A DNA stretch of 64,000 nt, taken from assembly GCA_039621445.1 (NCBI GenBank), contig CP154954.1:47967847-48031846 (forward strand). The letters are read 5' to 3'. Each line of letters opens with the position of its first letter. The stretch's first letter is position 1. Position numbers and translations under genes: made by a program. Shown one piece after another: positions 55,201 to 64,000 of this stretch. A model generated the notes under the pieces. It did not search any database, was not told where the DNA came from, and saw only the letters and a program-made list of their open reading frames with translations. Source of the stretch: Euglena gracilis. Taxonomy: Eukaryota > Euglenida > Euglenophyceae > Euglenales.

Positions 55201-58200
55201 GTGGTCAACTTTCGCTCCTTCCATCGCCTCGCACAAGCGACGCTGCTCCTCCGCCGCCTGCCCCTCCACCGCCGCAAGCGTCTGTCGAGCTGCTTCCGCC
55301 GCAGCGGCCATCTGCTCCTCCAGACCCGCCAGCTTGTCGCTCAGCAGTGCTGGCAGCCGGCCCCTTCACCCTCTGCACGTCCCCCCTGCGAGGTGCTGGA
55401 ACCCACCGCGGAGCCACGTGAGGGCCTGCCCACTGCCCTGAGCCTGCTTTGAGCCCCACCCTCGCTGTGACCGCCGGGGGACCCTGGGTCGCTTTTCGTT
55501 CAGGGGAAGCACCCCCACCAGCCCGCCCACACCCGTGCTTTGGTGCTTGCAGCAGGCCAGCCCCAAAACGTCGGCAAATTATTCAAGGGGGGGCAGTGCA
55601 GGACGGGGGGTTGGGGTTGCTCGAAAGAACCAGGGGAGGGAGGGATCGCCCCACCCAGCCCACCCCAACATGCACCGGCAGCCCGCCCTCGCCAGTTTTG
55701 CCAGCGGCGAAGGGGCTCGGCTGGCCGTCGCCCCCTCCTCCAGGCGTCCCTTCTCCGCCTCCATCTCGTGCAGCTGCTCCCGCAGCGCCACCATCTCCCG
55801 CGCCACGTCCGCCCCCTGCGAGTGCGACGCTGCCAGCAGCCCCTTCAGCTCCGCCACCTGCTCTTCTGCCATTGTTCTTTTGTTCTTTTCTCTTTCCAGA
55901 TCAGCGGCGTGCACCTGCCTTCCTTGGCGTTCGGATTTTCATCAGATCTTTCAAATATGTATTTCTCTGAATTTTATTTTGGTTCATTTCCTCGGTACTG
56001 TGAAGGATCTGGAGCATTGAGACCAACTTCCTTACTTCCTGACTGTCAGGTCTATTTCGAAATATATTTTTTGCTCAATTTAATCGACCTTAATCTTAAA
56101 CCACTTGAAACATTGTGTATATTATATAAAAAAAAATGATAACGGTTATTGCTAATATCCGGTCTTGCCTTTTGCAAAAATGGTAAGCCATTGACATATT
56201 GTAAGCTCCGATGGTTTATTTGGCACAATCAGCCATTTTCGGACAATTTCGACCATTTTTTGAGCCATTTTGGACCCTTTTTTTTTACCACTTTCTGGTT
56301 ACTTCGTCCATTTTCAACAAATCAGTTTGATTTTATGATGAAAAATGGCCCCAAATGACAAAAAAAAATGTGACAAAAATGCCAAAAAAATAACCAATGG
56401 CCGTCCAAACAAGGCCAAAATTGGCCCATAGTGTCTGAGAATGGCATGAAAATGGTTGGAGAAAGCCAAAAATGGCCCCCAAAAAATAAATGGTCAAAAC
56501 ATACGGGAATGGAAGAGGCAGCGGGAAAATCCCGAAAAGACGTTCAAATATGAGCTAAATATGCGTAAAATATGCGAAATGTGCACACGGCAAAACCTTC
56601 AGAAATACTACATGAAACCTCACACACTTGACTTGAAAAAGATGGGTATCGGCCGTAAGGGTTTGAGCAAGCATAGCAAACTGCAGTAATACGGCAGCTG
56701 CCTGGTCAGCCAGCAGCCGGCACCTTTCCTTTGCTGCCTCATAGATCTCCCCCTGCACCCCTTCCTGGCGCCGCTGCAGGCCCTCCACCGTGGCTGAGAG
56801 CCCGTCGACGGTGCGCCGCAGCTCCTGTGCCTCCCGCTGGGCGTGGCTTGCCGGCAGGGGTCGCCTCGGCAGGCGACCCCCACTCCGACAAATAAGTGGG
56901 GGCGTACTTTCAGAAACGGTCACGTATTAGGATGGGAACAAAAATCACCCCCCCCAAAAAATGGGACAAAACTGTACAAAAAAATGGTGAAAATGGCCCA
57001 GTCTGGTCAAAAACTGGGTCGAATTGCCCAAGGTTGGCCAAACTCGGTATAGGGGGCACAAAATTCCCCAAAATGGTCAAAAAACGGAAGCAGGCGTAAT
57101 CCCAGTTGGGCGGTGCGGTGCGCACTTTTCAGGGAGGAAGCGTCGGACCCCCGCGGTGCACACTCATCGGGGGGCGTACAATTTCGACGGTGCGCATTCA
57201 TTTCGGGGGGTCCATCAGGGCGGGGGCCCGCTCTCCACCCCCCCCCCTGAACAGGTGCCCCCATTGGGGCGCCCCCTGCGCAGCCGGTCCGTCAGCCGGG
57301 CCCTCTCCTGCTCCCAAGCCGCTGCCTCCTGCGCAGCGCGCCCGGCGGCGGCCGCCAACTGTCGGGAGAGGGCCGGCCCCGCAGGGGCGCCGTCGCTGGG
57401 CTGGCCGGGGGGGGGGGGCAGGTTTGGGGCGGGAAGGCGGGGGCGGGCCAATCATGAATTCCAGGCCACGAGCGTCTCCGAATCTTTCCAACTCTTTGGG
57501 TCGATTGCTGATCACCGTAGGGCTTTGGGGGTGGTTTGATGCAGGGTTTAGGTGTAAGGCATATGCGCACAGCTGGGGGGGGGGCAAGGTCGGGGTCTGA
57601 TTTTTTGGCGGTGGACTTTTGGGTAATTTCCGGGATTCGGCAGGTGGTCTCGTCTGCGGGGTGGAATCGGACGGGGAGTCTGCAGTTCATTGTGTGAGAG
57701 TTCCAAGCCACAAAACACTGTGGCTTTGCTTCAACTGAACCCCAGCCTTCGATGGTGAGTCACTGTTGCGAGGGTTGGGGTGTGATGTGGATGCATGGGA
57801 CCATAACCCTTGCCCTTTGGTGCATGACCTCATCAGGGAGGGGCTTGTCCCAGTCAGAATCTTCCAAATTATGAAAAAGAGTTTGCCAAAAAAATTTCGA
57901 TTTTTGAGAACAATCGACAGGGTGGTCCTTAAGCAAAAAAAAAAAAAGAAACTCTGATGTCCGAGCACGCGATCAATGAAAAATATTCAGAGGAAGAATG
58001 GCCAAAAAAATGGCCATATTTTGGCAAAACAGGTCCACATCTGGAAAAAAAAAGTGATTTCTGGCATCCTTGGACAATCGCCAAACCAGCCAGAAGCTCA
58101 AAAAATGAGTTTTTCGACTTTTAATTTTTGACACTGTTTGAGTCCTAGTTTGGCCTTGGTGGCTTTCCTTTCCCAGAAAAAAGCCCTGTCCCTCTTGGAA

Positions 58201-61200
58201 CGCCCTGGGGCGAATGAACCCATTTTTGTGCAAGCCTCGCGAGAGAAACGGTTGTGCACCCTCCAAAACTATTTAATCCAGAGTGGTCCAATTTGTTCAA
58301 TGACAGTGGTCCTGCGAGTGCCGCACGCTCCTCGGCCTCTTGCAGCCGCGCCGAGGAGGAGTGATGGGCACCCGCAAGCTGTTCCTCTGCGGCCCGCAGG
58401 CAGCGCCACCGTGTTGCTGTGGTGGCTGTGAGCCTTGCCAGGGAAATGAGAAAATTGGAGGGCATTTTGATATTGAGAGCCAAAAAACAATATTACAGAG
58501 CCATGAGCGTGAGGCGAAGGAGTTGTGCCACAAAGAAATGCTCTTTTAAATTATAAATTTTCAAATTTAAATTTCAATTTTATAAATAACGTTTCAATTT
58601 AAAATTTCTTTCACAGGTAGGATGCACGCAAGCTGCCTTTTGATGTGGTGTGAAAATGCTTTCCAGTCAGCATGACCTTCACGTGTCGCACGCGAGGCGA
58701 ACTCATCATTCGGGAAGGAAAAAAAAAACATTGCGGGATATTCTGCTGCACTTTGCATCGAGGAAACATGGGTGCCGTGGCTTGCAACTGTGGCTGCACA
58801 CCCAGGTCACTTCAATTTTCCTTGCAGCACACATCTTTCCTACAAGGGGGGGGGGGGTGAAAATGCTTCAATGTATTCCGCACTTACACAGTTTGAGGTG
58901 ATCAAACTTCGGGGATGGTCGGTGACAAACGGTGAATTCGAAAAATTGTTCATTGTTCGGAATTGCTTCTTTTTTGCATTTTAGCAACATCCCGGCAGAT
59001 CGGCAGAAGCGGGTCCCTTCAACCCTGCCTCAATGGGCCGCCCCCAACCATCCACCACCCACAGGGTTTCGGGGATCCCCGTTCAGCCCTGCGCCCGCCC
59101 ACCACACCGTCCTTGGGGGAGCAACGCGGCTAGTGGGCCCGAAGGTCCGCCACCGCGGCCTCGCGGGCGGCGGCCGTCATCTCCGCCTCCCCGAGCTCGT
59201 CCTGCAGCGTCCCCCGCAGCCGCTGCTCCCCCGCCAGCTCCGCCTCCAGCGCGCGGCACCGCTCCGCCGCCGACAGGGCCGTTCGCTGTGGACCCGCAAC
59301 GCCAACCCCCCAAACTGTAATATGTGCCGGGTGGACACCGATGGCTCGCCGGGACCGCACAAGCCATCATCGGAGTACGGAGGGCCGGGTGGGAGACGGT
59401 TGCAACATCGGGAGCGGCCCCGGGCATGTCCGCCAGCCGCTGGTCGGCCTCGGCGTGCCGGCCCTCCACGGCCGCCAGCTGGGCCGCGTGCTGCGCCGCA
59501 GTCGCCGCCTGCAGTGCCGCCCACTGCGCCTCGTGGGCCGCGAGCCGGTCGGCGGCCTCCCACCCGTCAGCCCGCTGCGCCAATGGGAGAACACCACCTT
59601 TAGCACTGGGGACCCGACCGTGGCCGGAGGACCAAAAACTGCAATTGTGGCAGTCTTGTGTTGCTGGTATTTTCCAGACCGGGGCATTTTGTAGGGCCAA
59701 GTGACTCCAGTCTGGAAAAAAAAAAGTGCCGGCAACCGCGGGGGCTCTCAAAGATCATTGTGAGGTCTTTTAAGTCGTCGTTTTCACCCCCCTTTGTCTG
59801 AGCACTGGAAATGATGGGTAAGAACCGGGGGGTGCTCAATTTTCCAAACATGGGGGTGGTGCTTAGACAAGGGGGAAATTTTTGACAGCAAAAAAATCTG
59901 GTGGTTCGCGCCGAAAAGGAAATGTTTCTCCTATTTTGATGGTCCACTGCTGCACTTGGATGCAAAAATCAACCATGTCCCACCAAATCAGGCTTCAAAA
60001 GCTTCTAAATTTTCAAATATTTCGAGAAACTTTCCCTAAAGCGCGCACAAAATAAGTCTCCCCGAGAAGATGACCTTTGAGAAGATGGGTAAGAACCAGG
60101 GGGTGGTGGTTAAACAAGGGGGGGGGGGAGGTAAATTGGTCCTCCGCCATGCCCCGTGCCCCCCCCCACAGCAAACCAACCAGGGGTCCATACCCGCGGG
60201 AGGCCAGGGGCCTGGCGGTCCGCGTGCGCCCGCTCCCTGGCTTGCGTGGCGCCGGCCGCCTCCGCTGCCGCGAGGGCCCGCAGGCGCTCCCGCAGGGCGG
60301 CCGCCTCGCGCTGTGCCTCCGCGAGCTGTCCCCGCAGTCCGCCCGCCTGCCGCTCCGCCTCCCGTTGGCCCCACTCCGCCTCGTCCCGCTGCAGCTCTGC
60401 CCGGCGGAGGGCGGCGGTGCGGGCACCCGGGCGGGGGGAAGGGGGGGGGGGGGGGGGGTCTCTGGTGCCTAACGGCACATCCGAAACTGGCAAAAAAAAA
60501 GATGGGACAAAAAAGTGGGCTGCCAAAGCTGTTCTTCGACAAAAAAAAAAAGGAAAATGCCACCCAGCAGCATGGAAGAGGAAAAGGGAGGGGGCACGTT
60601 GGTGTCTGGCCGGTACCCCTTCGCAGGTTCACCCCCCATCCACGGTCAATAAATGGGGGGGGGGTATCCTGGCTGGGGACCTGGTGCCGCAGAGCGTGGC
60701 CAGCCCGGCCTTCAACGCCTCCAACCCCTCCCCAACGGCCCCCCTCCCCGGCGGGGGGTCCACCGCCAGCCGGGTGGGCGGTCGCGCCGTGCGCCTCCGC
60801 CTGGGCCAGCAGCTCCACCGCCTGCCGCTGGGCGGCCGCCAGCTCCTCGCGCAGGATTGCTGTGCAGGGCGGAATGGGGAGGGGGTGGGGGCGGGCCGGC
60901 GCCCCCCGCAAGGCGATCCGGGGGTGACCGAAGCAAGCAAGCCTTGCCATCCCCGGACCTTCGTTGGTGTTGGGGGGGGGGGGCGAAAATATTTTTGACA
61001 ACGGCGGATCAGCACTGGGGACAAAAGTGGTTTCTGGTGCCCTTCGAACACTTCTCATCCAATGAAAAGGGGGGGGGGACTGGTTTGCGTTTCCTGTTTG
61101 GGATTTTGACCCAGCCTCGGGTCGCCCGTTTTTCCTTTGCTTCTTTTGGTTTATGGAGAATATTAAGAAATACCTTTGAGAAGATAAAAAACCTCATTCC

Positions 61201-63322
61201 CTTGACTGCATGCCAAACAGGGATCCCATGCCGGTCCCATTGGGCCCTGACGTTGCCGCCTGCTCCGCAGCTGCACGCCGGGTCTCAGCCGATTGCAGGC
61301 AACTGCAGCCACCCTGGGCAGCAGATGGGCGTCCCCATGCCACTGGGTGCAAGCCCACCCCCTGTGTGCACTGTGGCGGTTTGTGTGGTGCCTTTCGTAG
61401 CCCTCTTTGGCCTGGCTGGATTCCGCCTCTGTCTGTGGACTCCGTCTTGTTGGCTGTGTGCGTGGAGGGGGCCGGGGCCGGGCAAGACCTCTTTTTTCCT
61501 GCACCAGCCACCAAGCGGCTACCAGACAGATTCCCCACTGTGTGCATGCCCTTCCCCCTCCCCAAGACAAGCAAACCCTCGCTGGAAGACAAAACCTGAC
61601 CCCTCAAGGCAGGGCTGCAGGGGAGGGCTGGCAGGGGGGGGGGGCAGACTCCCCATCCGGGCGGAGGGTGGAGGTGGAGGCGGGGGGGGGGGGGGGGGCG
61701 CACTTCACAAAAAAAATTGATTGGTGAGGAAGGTGACAAGGAAATTCTGGACACAAAAATAGGGCCCTTGAAAATAGGAAGGGTGGGGGGTCGACCCCAC
61801 CCACACCCAAAGGGTTTCCGGCTTTCACCCTAGTCAGCCCTAGTCAGCGAGTTCTCAGTTATCCTCCCACACACATGCCATTCAGAATGTTTGGCTGATC
61901 TTTTGTGGCAAATTTCAAAATGCACAGTGCCAACAGTTGCGTTGGATCGCCCTGCAAGACAACGCAAACCATTGCAACCCTTGCCACCCGTTGCCGCGAT
62001 CCAAAGCTAAACCATTGTGGGCGAAGGGCTGGCTGGCCGACCCGTACAGGCCGCCAGCTCCCGGGCGTGCGCCGCCACCTCCGCCTCACCATCGCGGACC
62101 TTCGCCTCCAGGGCCCCGATTTCCTTCGCCAACGTTCTCTCCTTCACCACCGCCAGCTCCTTCAACTGGAAGCCAGTGCTCTCCCAGAGTCCACGTCACG
62201 TGACAAACGGCACACGGCGCGCGTGGAATTCACCGCCTGTTGCTCATCATTCCACGGACGACGTTTGTCCATTGAAAGAAAAAGGGAACTGGCGTTTCAA
62301 CACAAATCGGCCTGCCGCGTGGGAGGAAAGCCACACAGCTTCCACTTCGCACTCGCCACGCAGGCAGACAACCTATACCACCAATTATACCACCAATATA
62401 CAATTGTATACACAATTGAATATTGTATATACAGTTGTATTTCCAATATGTGTGTATATAAATTATAATACAATGCATATAATTGTAATATGTATGGCAG
62501 CGAGATTCCACTTGGCCCCCCTGGGGGGGCCAAGTAGAATCTCCAGGGGGGGGGGTTCGCGAAAAATTTTGCGTTATGAATGGAATGGGGTTAGGGTTTG
62601 GAGTTCAGCCTAACTTTAGGCCTAACTTATGGACGGGTGTTAGGTGTACAAGTCAGGCCTAAAGTTAGGTGGAACTCCTAACCCTAACCCTACTCCATCA
62701 TAACGCAAAAAGAAATTTGGACCACCCTGGAGATTCTACTTGGCCCCCCGGGGGGGAGGGGGGGTCAAGTAGAATCTCGCTGCCAATCTCGCTGCTGTGT
62801 GTATATGCATATACATACATACATACATACACAGAGAAACATATTGAATATACAATTGGTGTGTGGACCCCCAGCAGACAGCTGGGGGGCTGGCGGCGCG
62901 GCCGTGGCAGGATCGGCATCGCCAGCCCTGGCTCCGCCGCCACGCCCGCGTCGCGCTGCAGCCGCTGCAGGGCGGACCGCAGGTCGCGGCACTCCTCCTC
63001 CGCCTGGCGCAGCGCCGCCGCCGGCCGCTCCCCTCGCCGCGCCGCTGCCTCCCGGTCCGCCGCCGCCGCCGCCGCGACGCCCTGTGCCGCGCTCTGCCAC
63101 TGCAGCGTGTGGTGGGCGGCGAGGGCCTCCGCGGAGGCGACGGCGTCCGGCAGGGGCGGTGGGGCCGGTGCGGTGGGGGGGCGGGAGAGGGCGGCGCGCG
63201 GGGCGGTTTGTGGTGATGGACGGGGTGACTGCGAACACAAAAAAAATCAAATCATGCCAAAAAATAAAATAAAAGTTTGTTTAACTGTTTGCTTGCGTCT
63301 TAATTTATTTGCCTGTTTGTCG

Positions 63323-63383
<61 letters not shown>

Positions 63384-63690
63384 CTTTTTTGTATGTCTGT
63401 CTGTTTGGTTGCTTGTTTGTTTGCTTGTTTGTCTGTTTGTCTGTTTGATATTGCTTTTCTTCCTTCCGAGGGGAATCAGGACACGAGGGCAGCAAGTGCC
63501 CATGGCAAACAGACCCGTGGCTGGCCCAGGCCGGGGTGGCGCCTTCGTCGTCGGTCTGCGGCGCGGCCTCTGGAGGCCCCGCCGCCCCCGGGGTCTGCCG
63601 CCCCCCGCGGCTGACGGACCGCCGGAAGTCGGCGGCGTCCCGGCCGCACTGCTCCAGCTTCCGCTGCAGCGCGTCGAGCTCGGGCCATAC
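40160..63690 (-). CDS. coiled-coil protein gene CC1 with amplified exon array
   Basis: I do not recognise the family. Upstream exons are at about 63690-63560, 63228-62869, 62165-62048, 60859-60764, 60396-60194, 59574-59407, 59285-59154, and about 58425-58310, 57400-57260 and 56845-56690. From 63228 to 59154 all donor and acceptor phases agree (0/0, 0/1, 1/1, 1/0, 0/0, 0/0). All encode Ala/Glu/Arg/Leu heptads. Then comes a tandem array in which each ~1.15-kb unit carries exon B (~100 aa) and exon A (~48 aa). A diverged exon B (40295-40170) ends the series, with a TAA at about 40095. The product would be a very long rod built mostly of repeats. Alternatively the array could be its own gene starting at the ATG 55872. 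The 5' end may lie upstream of the window. Confidence 0.68.
40585..40729 (-). CDS. array exon A, copy 1 (last in transcription)
   Basis: Same coding as the other A exons, but the flank after VDHLLV reads straight into TAA. If the phase-0 GTC donor is not used, translation would stop here. The array homology ends at about 40583. Confidence 0.65.
41067..41376 (-). CDS. array exon B, representative copy
   Basis: The acceptor is CCGGCAG or GCGCAG (phase 1) and the donor CTGCCG|GTGC (phase 2). Heptads run without break for about 85 residues and are followed by ATASRAPSPLAKLARAGC. The same exon lies about 476 bp above each exon-A anchor across the array. Confidence 0.75.
41728..41872 (-). CDS. array exon A, copy 2
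   Basis: DKLAGLEEQMAAAAEAARQT onward; KVDHLM instead of KVDHLL at the donor end. Its exon B is at about 42210-42519. Confidence 0.72.
42878..43022 (-). CDS. array exon A, copy 3
   Basis: Standard copy; its exon B lies about 43365-43675. Confidence 0.72.
44030..44174 (-). CDS. array exon A, copy 4
   Basis: Standard copy; its exon B lies about 44518-44828. Confidence 0.72.
45188..45332 (-). CDS. array exon A, copy 5
   Basis: Carries a synonymous CGA for CGG Arg change shared with copies 9 and 13. Its exon B lies about 45678-45988. Confidence 0.72.
46345..46489 (-). CDS. array exon A, copy 6
   Basis: Standard copy; its exon B lies about 46832-47142. Confidence 0.72.
47501..47645 (-). CDS. 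array exon A, copy 7
   Basis: Standard exon A. The intron next to it changes character beyond 47980, where the eroded unit starts. Confidence 0.7.
47980..48775 (-). pseudogene. eroded array unit
   Basis: It is collinear with a normal unit but has lost many 5-40 base blocks, shrinking from ~1150 to ~795 bp. Fragments of exon B (CCCTGCGAGTGCGACGCTGC), of the spacer (CGCGCAGAGGGCACTCC) and of exon A are still in order. Neither exon is readable. It could be a consensus error in a collapsed repeat rather than biology. Confidence 0.75.
49453..49597 (-). CDS. array exon A, copy 8 (locally frame-shifted)
   Basis: One inserted C and one lost C about 30 nt apart change an internal stretch to RRRLRRWRGR, and the normal frame then resumes. 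Exon B of the unit above the eroded copy lies about 48785-49105. Confidence 0.6.
50610..50754 (-). CDS. array exon A, copy 9
   Basis: Carries the CGA Arg variant. The exon B below it (about 49940-50265) is the most diverged good copy near 50200-50320 (DLARPLA for DMARQLA). Confidence 0.7.
51739..51883 (-). CDS. array exon A, copy 10
   Basis: Standard copy. The unit below lacks about 30 bp of intron near 50995. Confidence 0.72.
52891..53033 (-). CDS. array exon A, copy 11 (2-nt deletion)
   Basis: Near 52923 TCGC is replaced by AC, shifting the frame over the last dozen codons before the donor. It would disrupt splicing phase or the protein if real. Confidence 0.6.
54039..54183 (-). CDS. array exon A, copy 12
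   Basis: Standard copy; its exon B lies about 54527-54840. Confidence 0.72.
55195..55339 (-). CDS. array exon A, copy 13 (first in transcription)
   Basis: Carries the CGA Arg variant. It is preceded in transcription by the truncated exon B at 55680-55914. Confidence 0.72.
55680..55914 (-). CDS. array-edge exon B with novel 5' part
   Basis: Array homology stops at about 55862 inside exon B. Upstream the frame stays open in AT-rich codons: HAADLEREKNKRTMAEEQVA then ELKGLLAASHSQGADVAREM. An ATG at 55872 sits in ACAATGG. It may be a true chimeric exon (acceptor GGAAGGCAG) or the first codon of a separate array gene. Confidence 0.5.
55915..56685 (+). other. AT-rich stretch between array and upstream exons
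   Basis: AT-rich, with short GGCCATTTTTGG-like repeats (56225-56470). No gene seen. Confidence 0.5.
56690..56845 (-). CDS. CC1 coiled-coil exon
   Basis: AQREAQELRRTVDGLSATVE, then GLQRRQEGVQGEIYEAAKER and CRLLADQAAAVLLQ. Limits approximate. Confidence 0.62.
57260..57400 (-). CDS. CC1 coiled-coil exon
   Basis: DGAPAGPALSRQLAAAAGRA, then AQEAAAWEQERARLTDRLRR. Limits approximate. Confidence 0.58.
58310..58425 (-). CDS. CC1 coiled-coil exon
   Basis: ATRWRCLRAAEEQLAGAHHS, then SSARLQEAEERAALAG. The acceptor phase is not settled. Confidence 0.52.
58426..59153 (+). other. CC1 intron, nothing recognised
   Basis: AT-rich sequence with a short AAATTT-rich patch (58555-58610). No coding or repeat structure that I can support. 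Confidence 0.5.
59154..59285 (-). CDS. CC1 coiled-coil exon
   Basis: Acceptor GGTCCACAG to donor GCG|GTGGCG, phase 0 at both ends, 44 codons: RTALSAAERCRALEAELAGE, then QRLRGTLQDELGEAEMTAAA. Confidence 0.7.
59407..59574 (-). CDS. CC1 coiled-coil exon
   Basis: Acceptor TTGGCGCAG to donor GAT|GTTGCA, phase 0/0, 56 codons: RADGWEAADRLAAHEAQWAA, then LQAATAAQHAAQLAAVEGRH. Confidence 0.7.
60194..60396 (-). CDS. CC1 coiled-coil exon
   Basis: Acceptor CCGGGCAG (phase 1) to donor CGG|GTATGG (phase 0): LQRDEAEWGQREAERQAGGL, then RGQLAEAQREAAALRERLRA. Confidence 0.72.
60764..60859 (-). CDS. CC1 coiled-coil exon
   Basis: Acceptor CCCTGCACAG (phase 1) to donor G|GTGGAC (phase 1): ILREELAAAQRQAVELLAQA, then EAHGATAHPA. 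Confidence 0.68.
60860..62047 (+). other. CC1 intron, nothing recognised
   Basis: Mixed-composition intron with a few G runs (61630-61700). No coding signal or repeat was identified. Confidence 0.5.
62048..62165 (-). CDS. CC1 coiled-coil exon
   Basis: Acceptor TGGCTTCCAG (phase 0) to donor T|GTACGG (phase 1): LKELAVVKERTLAKEIGALE, then AKVRDGEAEVAAHARELAA. Clean splice sites and heptads. Confidence 0.74.
62496..62784. mobile_element. 289-bp foldback element with telomere-like motifs
   Basis: The two halves are reverse complements for roughly 130 nt each (GGCAGCGAGATTCYACTTGR at the tips, TTTTGCGTTATGAATGGA and GGGGTTAGGGTTTGGAG inward) around a short centre. No target duplication was seen. 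It lies in a CC1 intron. Confidence 0.85.
62869..63228 (-). CDS. CC1 coiled-coil exon
   Basis: Acceptor GTTCGCAG to donor GGG|GTCCAC, 120 codons, phase 0/0. A Pro/Ala-rich start gives way to ALAAHHTLQWQSAAQGVAAA then ALRQAEEECRDLRSALQRLQ. Confidence 0.68.
63316..63382. repeat. (CTGT)n microsatellite
   Basis: About 15 perfect CTGT units followed by a degenerate TTTGCTTG/GTCTGTTT tract up to 63450. Confidence 0.95.
63560..63690 (-). CDS. CC1 most upstream exon seen
   Basis: WPELDALQRKLEQCGRDAAD then FRRSVS. The donor is probably TCC|GTCAGC (phase 0). An acceptor CTGTCAGCAAAG lies just upstream, so this is probably internal and the 5' end is outside the window. Confidence 0.5.
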
Positions 63691-64000
63691 CAATGCTTTG
63701 CTGACAGCCTCCCGAGGAGTGTCCTGGTGAAAACTTCAGTCAGACCGACCCTGCCACCACCAGGCCTCTTTTCACCAACGCCAAGGTCGGTGGGGGGGGT
63801 GCCTTGTTCTAAGGGGAGGAGGCAGGTAGCTGTACGCGACTTTTTGCCAAGACAAAAAATTCCAGTTTTGCAGAAAAACGAAGAAGCTTGTATAATTTTG
63901 CTACAAGTACATCATTCAGAACATTAATTTTTTTCAAAATACTATGGCATAATCTCTGATGTGCGAGGCTGCAAATTAATCAGCAATGCACGTGGATCAC
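63691..64000 (+). other. upstream flank, nothing recognised
   Basis: It contains a relative of the 8770-8880 TCTTTTCACCAAC motif and otherwise AT-rich sequence. Confidence 0.5.

Larger units (their letters stand above)
40583..55862 (-). repeat. 15.3-kb tandem array of a two-exon coiled-coil unit
   Basis: The exon-A anchor (GTGGTCAACTTTCGCTCC on the plus strand) recurs at 40591, 41734, 42884, 44036, 45194, 46351, 47507, 49459, 50616, 51745, 52897, 54045 and 55201. Spacing is 1129-1158 bp except for one 1952-bp interval that holds an eroded unit. Exons and introns are almost equally conserved, which points to recent amplification or gene conversion. Exon A encodes DKLAGLEEQMAAAAEAARQT then LAAVEGQAAEEQRRLCEAME. 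Exon B encodes EEQTQDMARQLAAQGEECAR, LTTALAEATAGQSAVEAQVA and EMVALREQLHEMEAEKGRLE. Confidence 0.95.

Noticed and set aside
40839-55970. Plus-strand reading frames of 340-380 codons repeated through the array
   Set aside because: They are antisense to the coiled-coil exons, run through the introns, are Pro/Ser/Arg-rich from GC-rich codon shadows, and recur only because the unit repeats.
56140-56690. Plus-strand frames in the AT-rich stretch (for example 56456-56689)
   Set aside because: Short, Lys/Asn-rich, explained by AT content; no domain or splice context.

Overview
The window is nuclear DNA of a eukaryote, most likely a protist with a large, repeat-rich genome. Coding stretches are short (35 to 360 nt), GC-rich at third positions, bounded by GT...AG sites with matching phases, and separated by introns full of microsatellites, poly-G/poly-C runs and small inverted-repeat transposons. 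There is no operon structure, Shine-Dalgarno context or long intact prokaryotic-type gene. I cannot assign a lineage. All recognisable genes lie on the minus strand, head to tail.

Region by region, low to high coordinate (transcription runs the other way). (1) 64-11,196: a cAMP-dependent protein kinase regulatory-subunit-like gene (PKA-R), start codon at 11,196, continuing off the low end of the window. Its first nucleotide-binding pocket looks degenerate and its second near-canonical. (2) 11,720-13,545: a two-monomer satellite flanked by palindrome arrays, upstream of PKA-R. (3) About 15,116-22,327: a leucine-rich-repeat (LRR) gene, possibly F-box/LRR, with a long run of phase-compatible exons. 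(4) 24,543-39,296: a multi-exon coiled-coil gene (CC2) with an acidic N-terminus and a basic C-terminus. Its introns hold two 8-bp-TSD transposons, a 270-bp TG/TGCG tract and a nested repeat mosaic at 32.0-33.8 kb. (5) About 40,160-63,690: a second coiled-coil gene (CC1), dominated by a 15.3-kb tandem array (40,583-55,862). The array has 13 good copies and one eroded copy of a ~1.15-kb unit, each carrying two coiled-coil exons, so the array alone could encode well over 1,500 residues.

Small non-autonomous DNA transposons with CAGG-type termini and 8-bp target-site duplications (hAT-like) recur through the introns, as do foldback elements carrying telomere-like CCCTAA motifs. The most notable items are the amplified exon array with near-identical introns, the altered cyclic-nucleotide pocket of PKA-R, and the satellite/palindrome composite with a diverged relic 8 kb away. 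No tRNA, rRNA, CRISPR array or plus-strand gene could be supported. Exon limits marked 'about' are uncertain by tens of bases.
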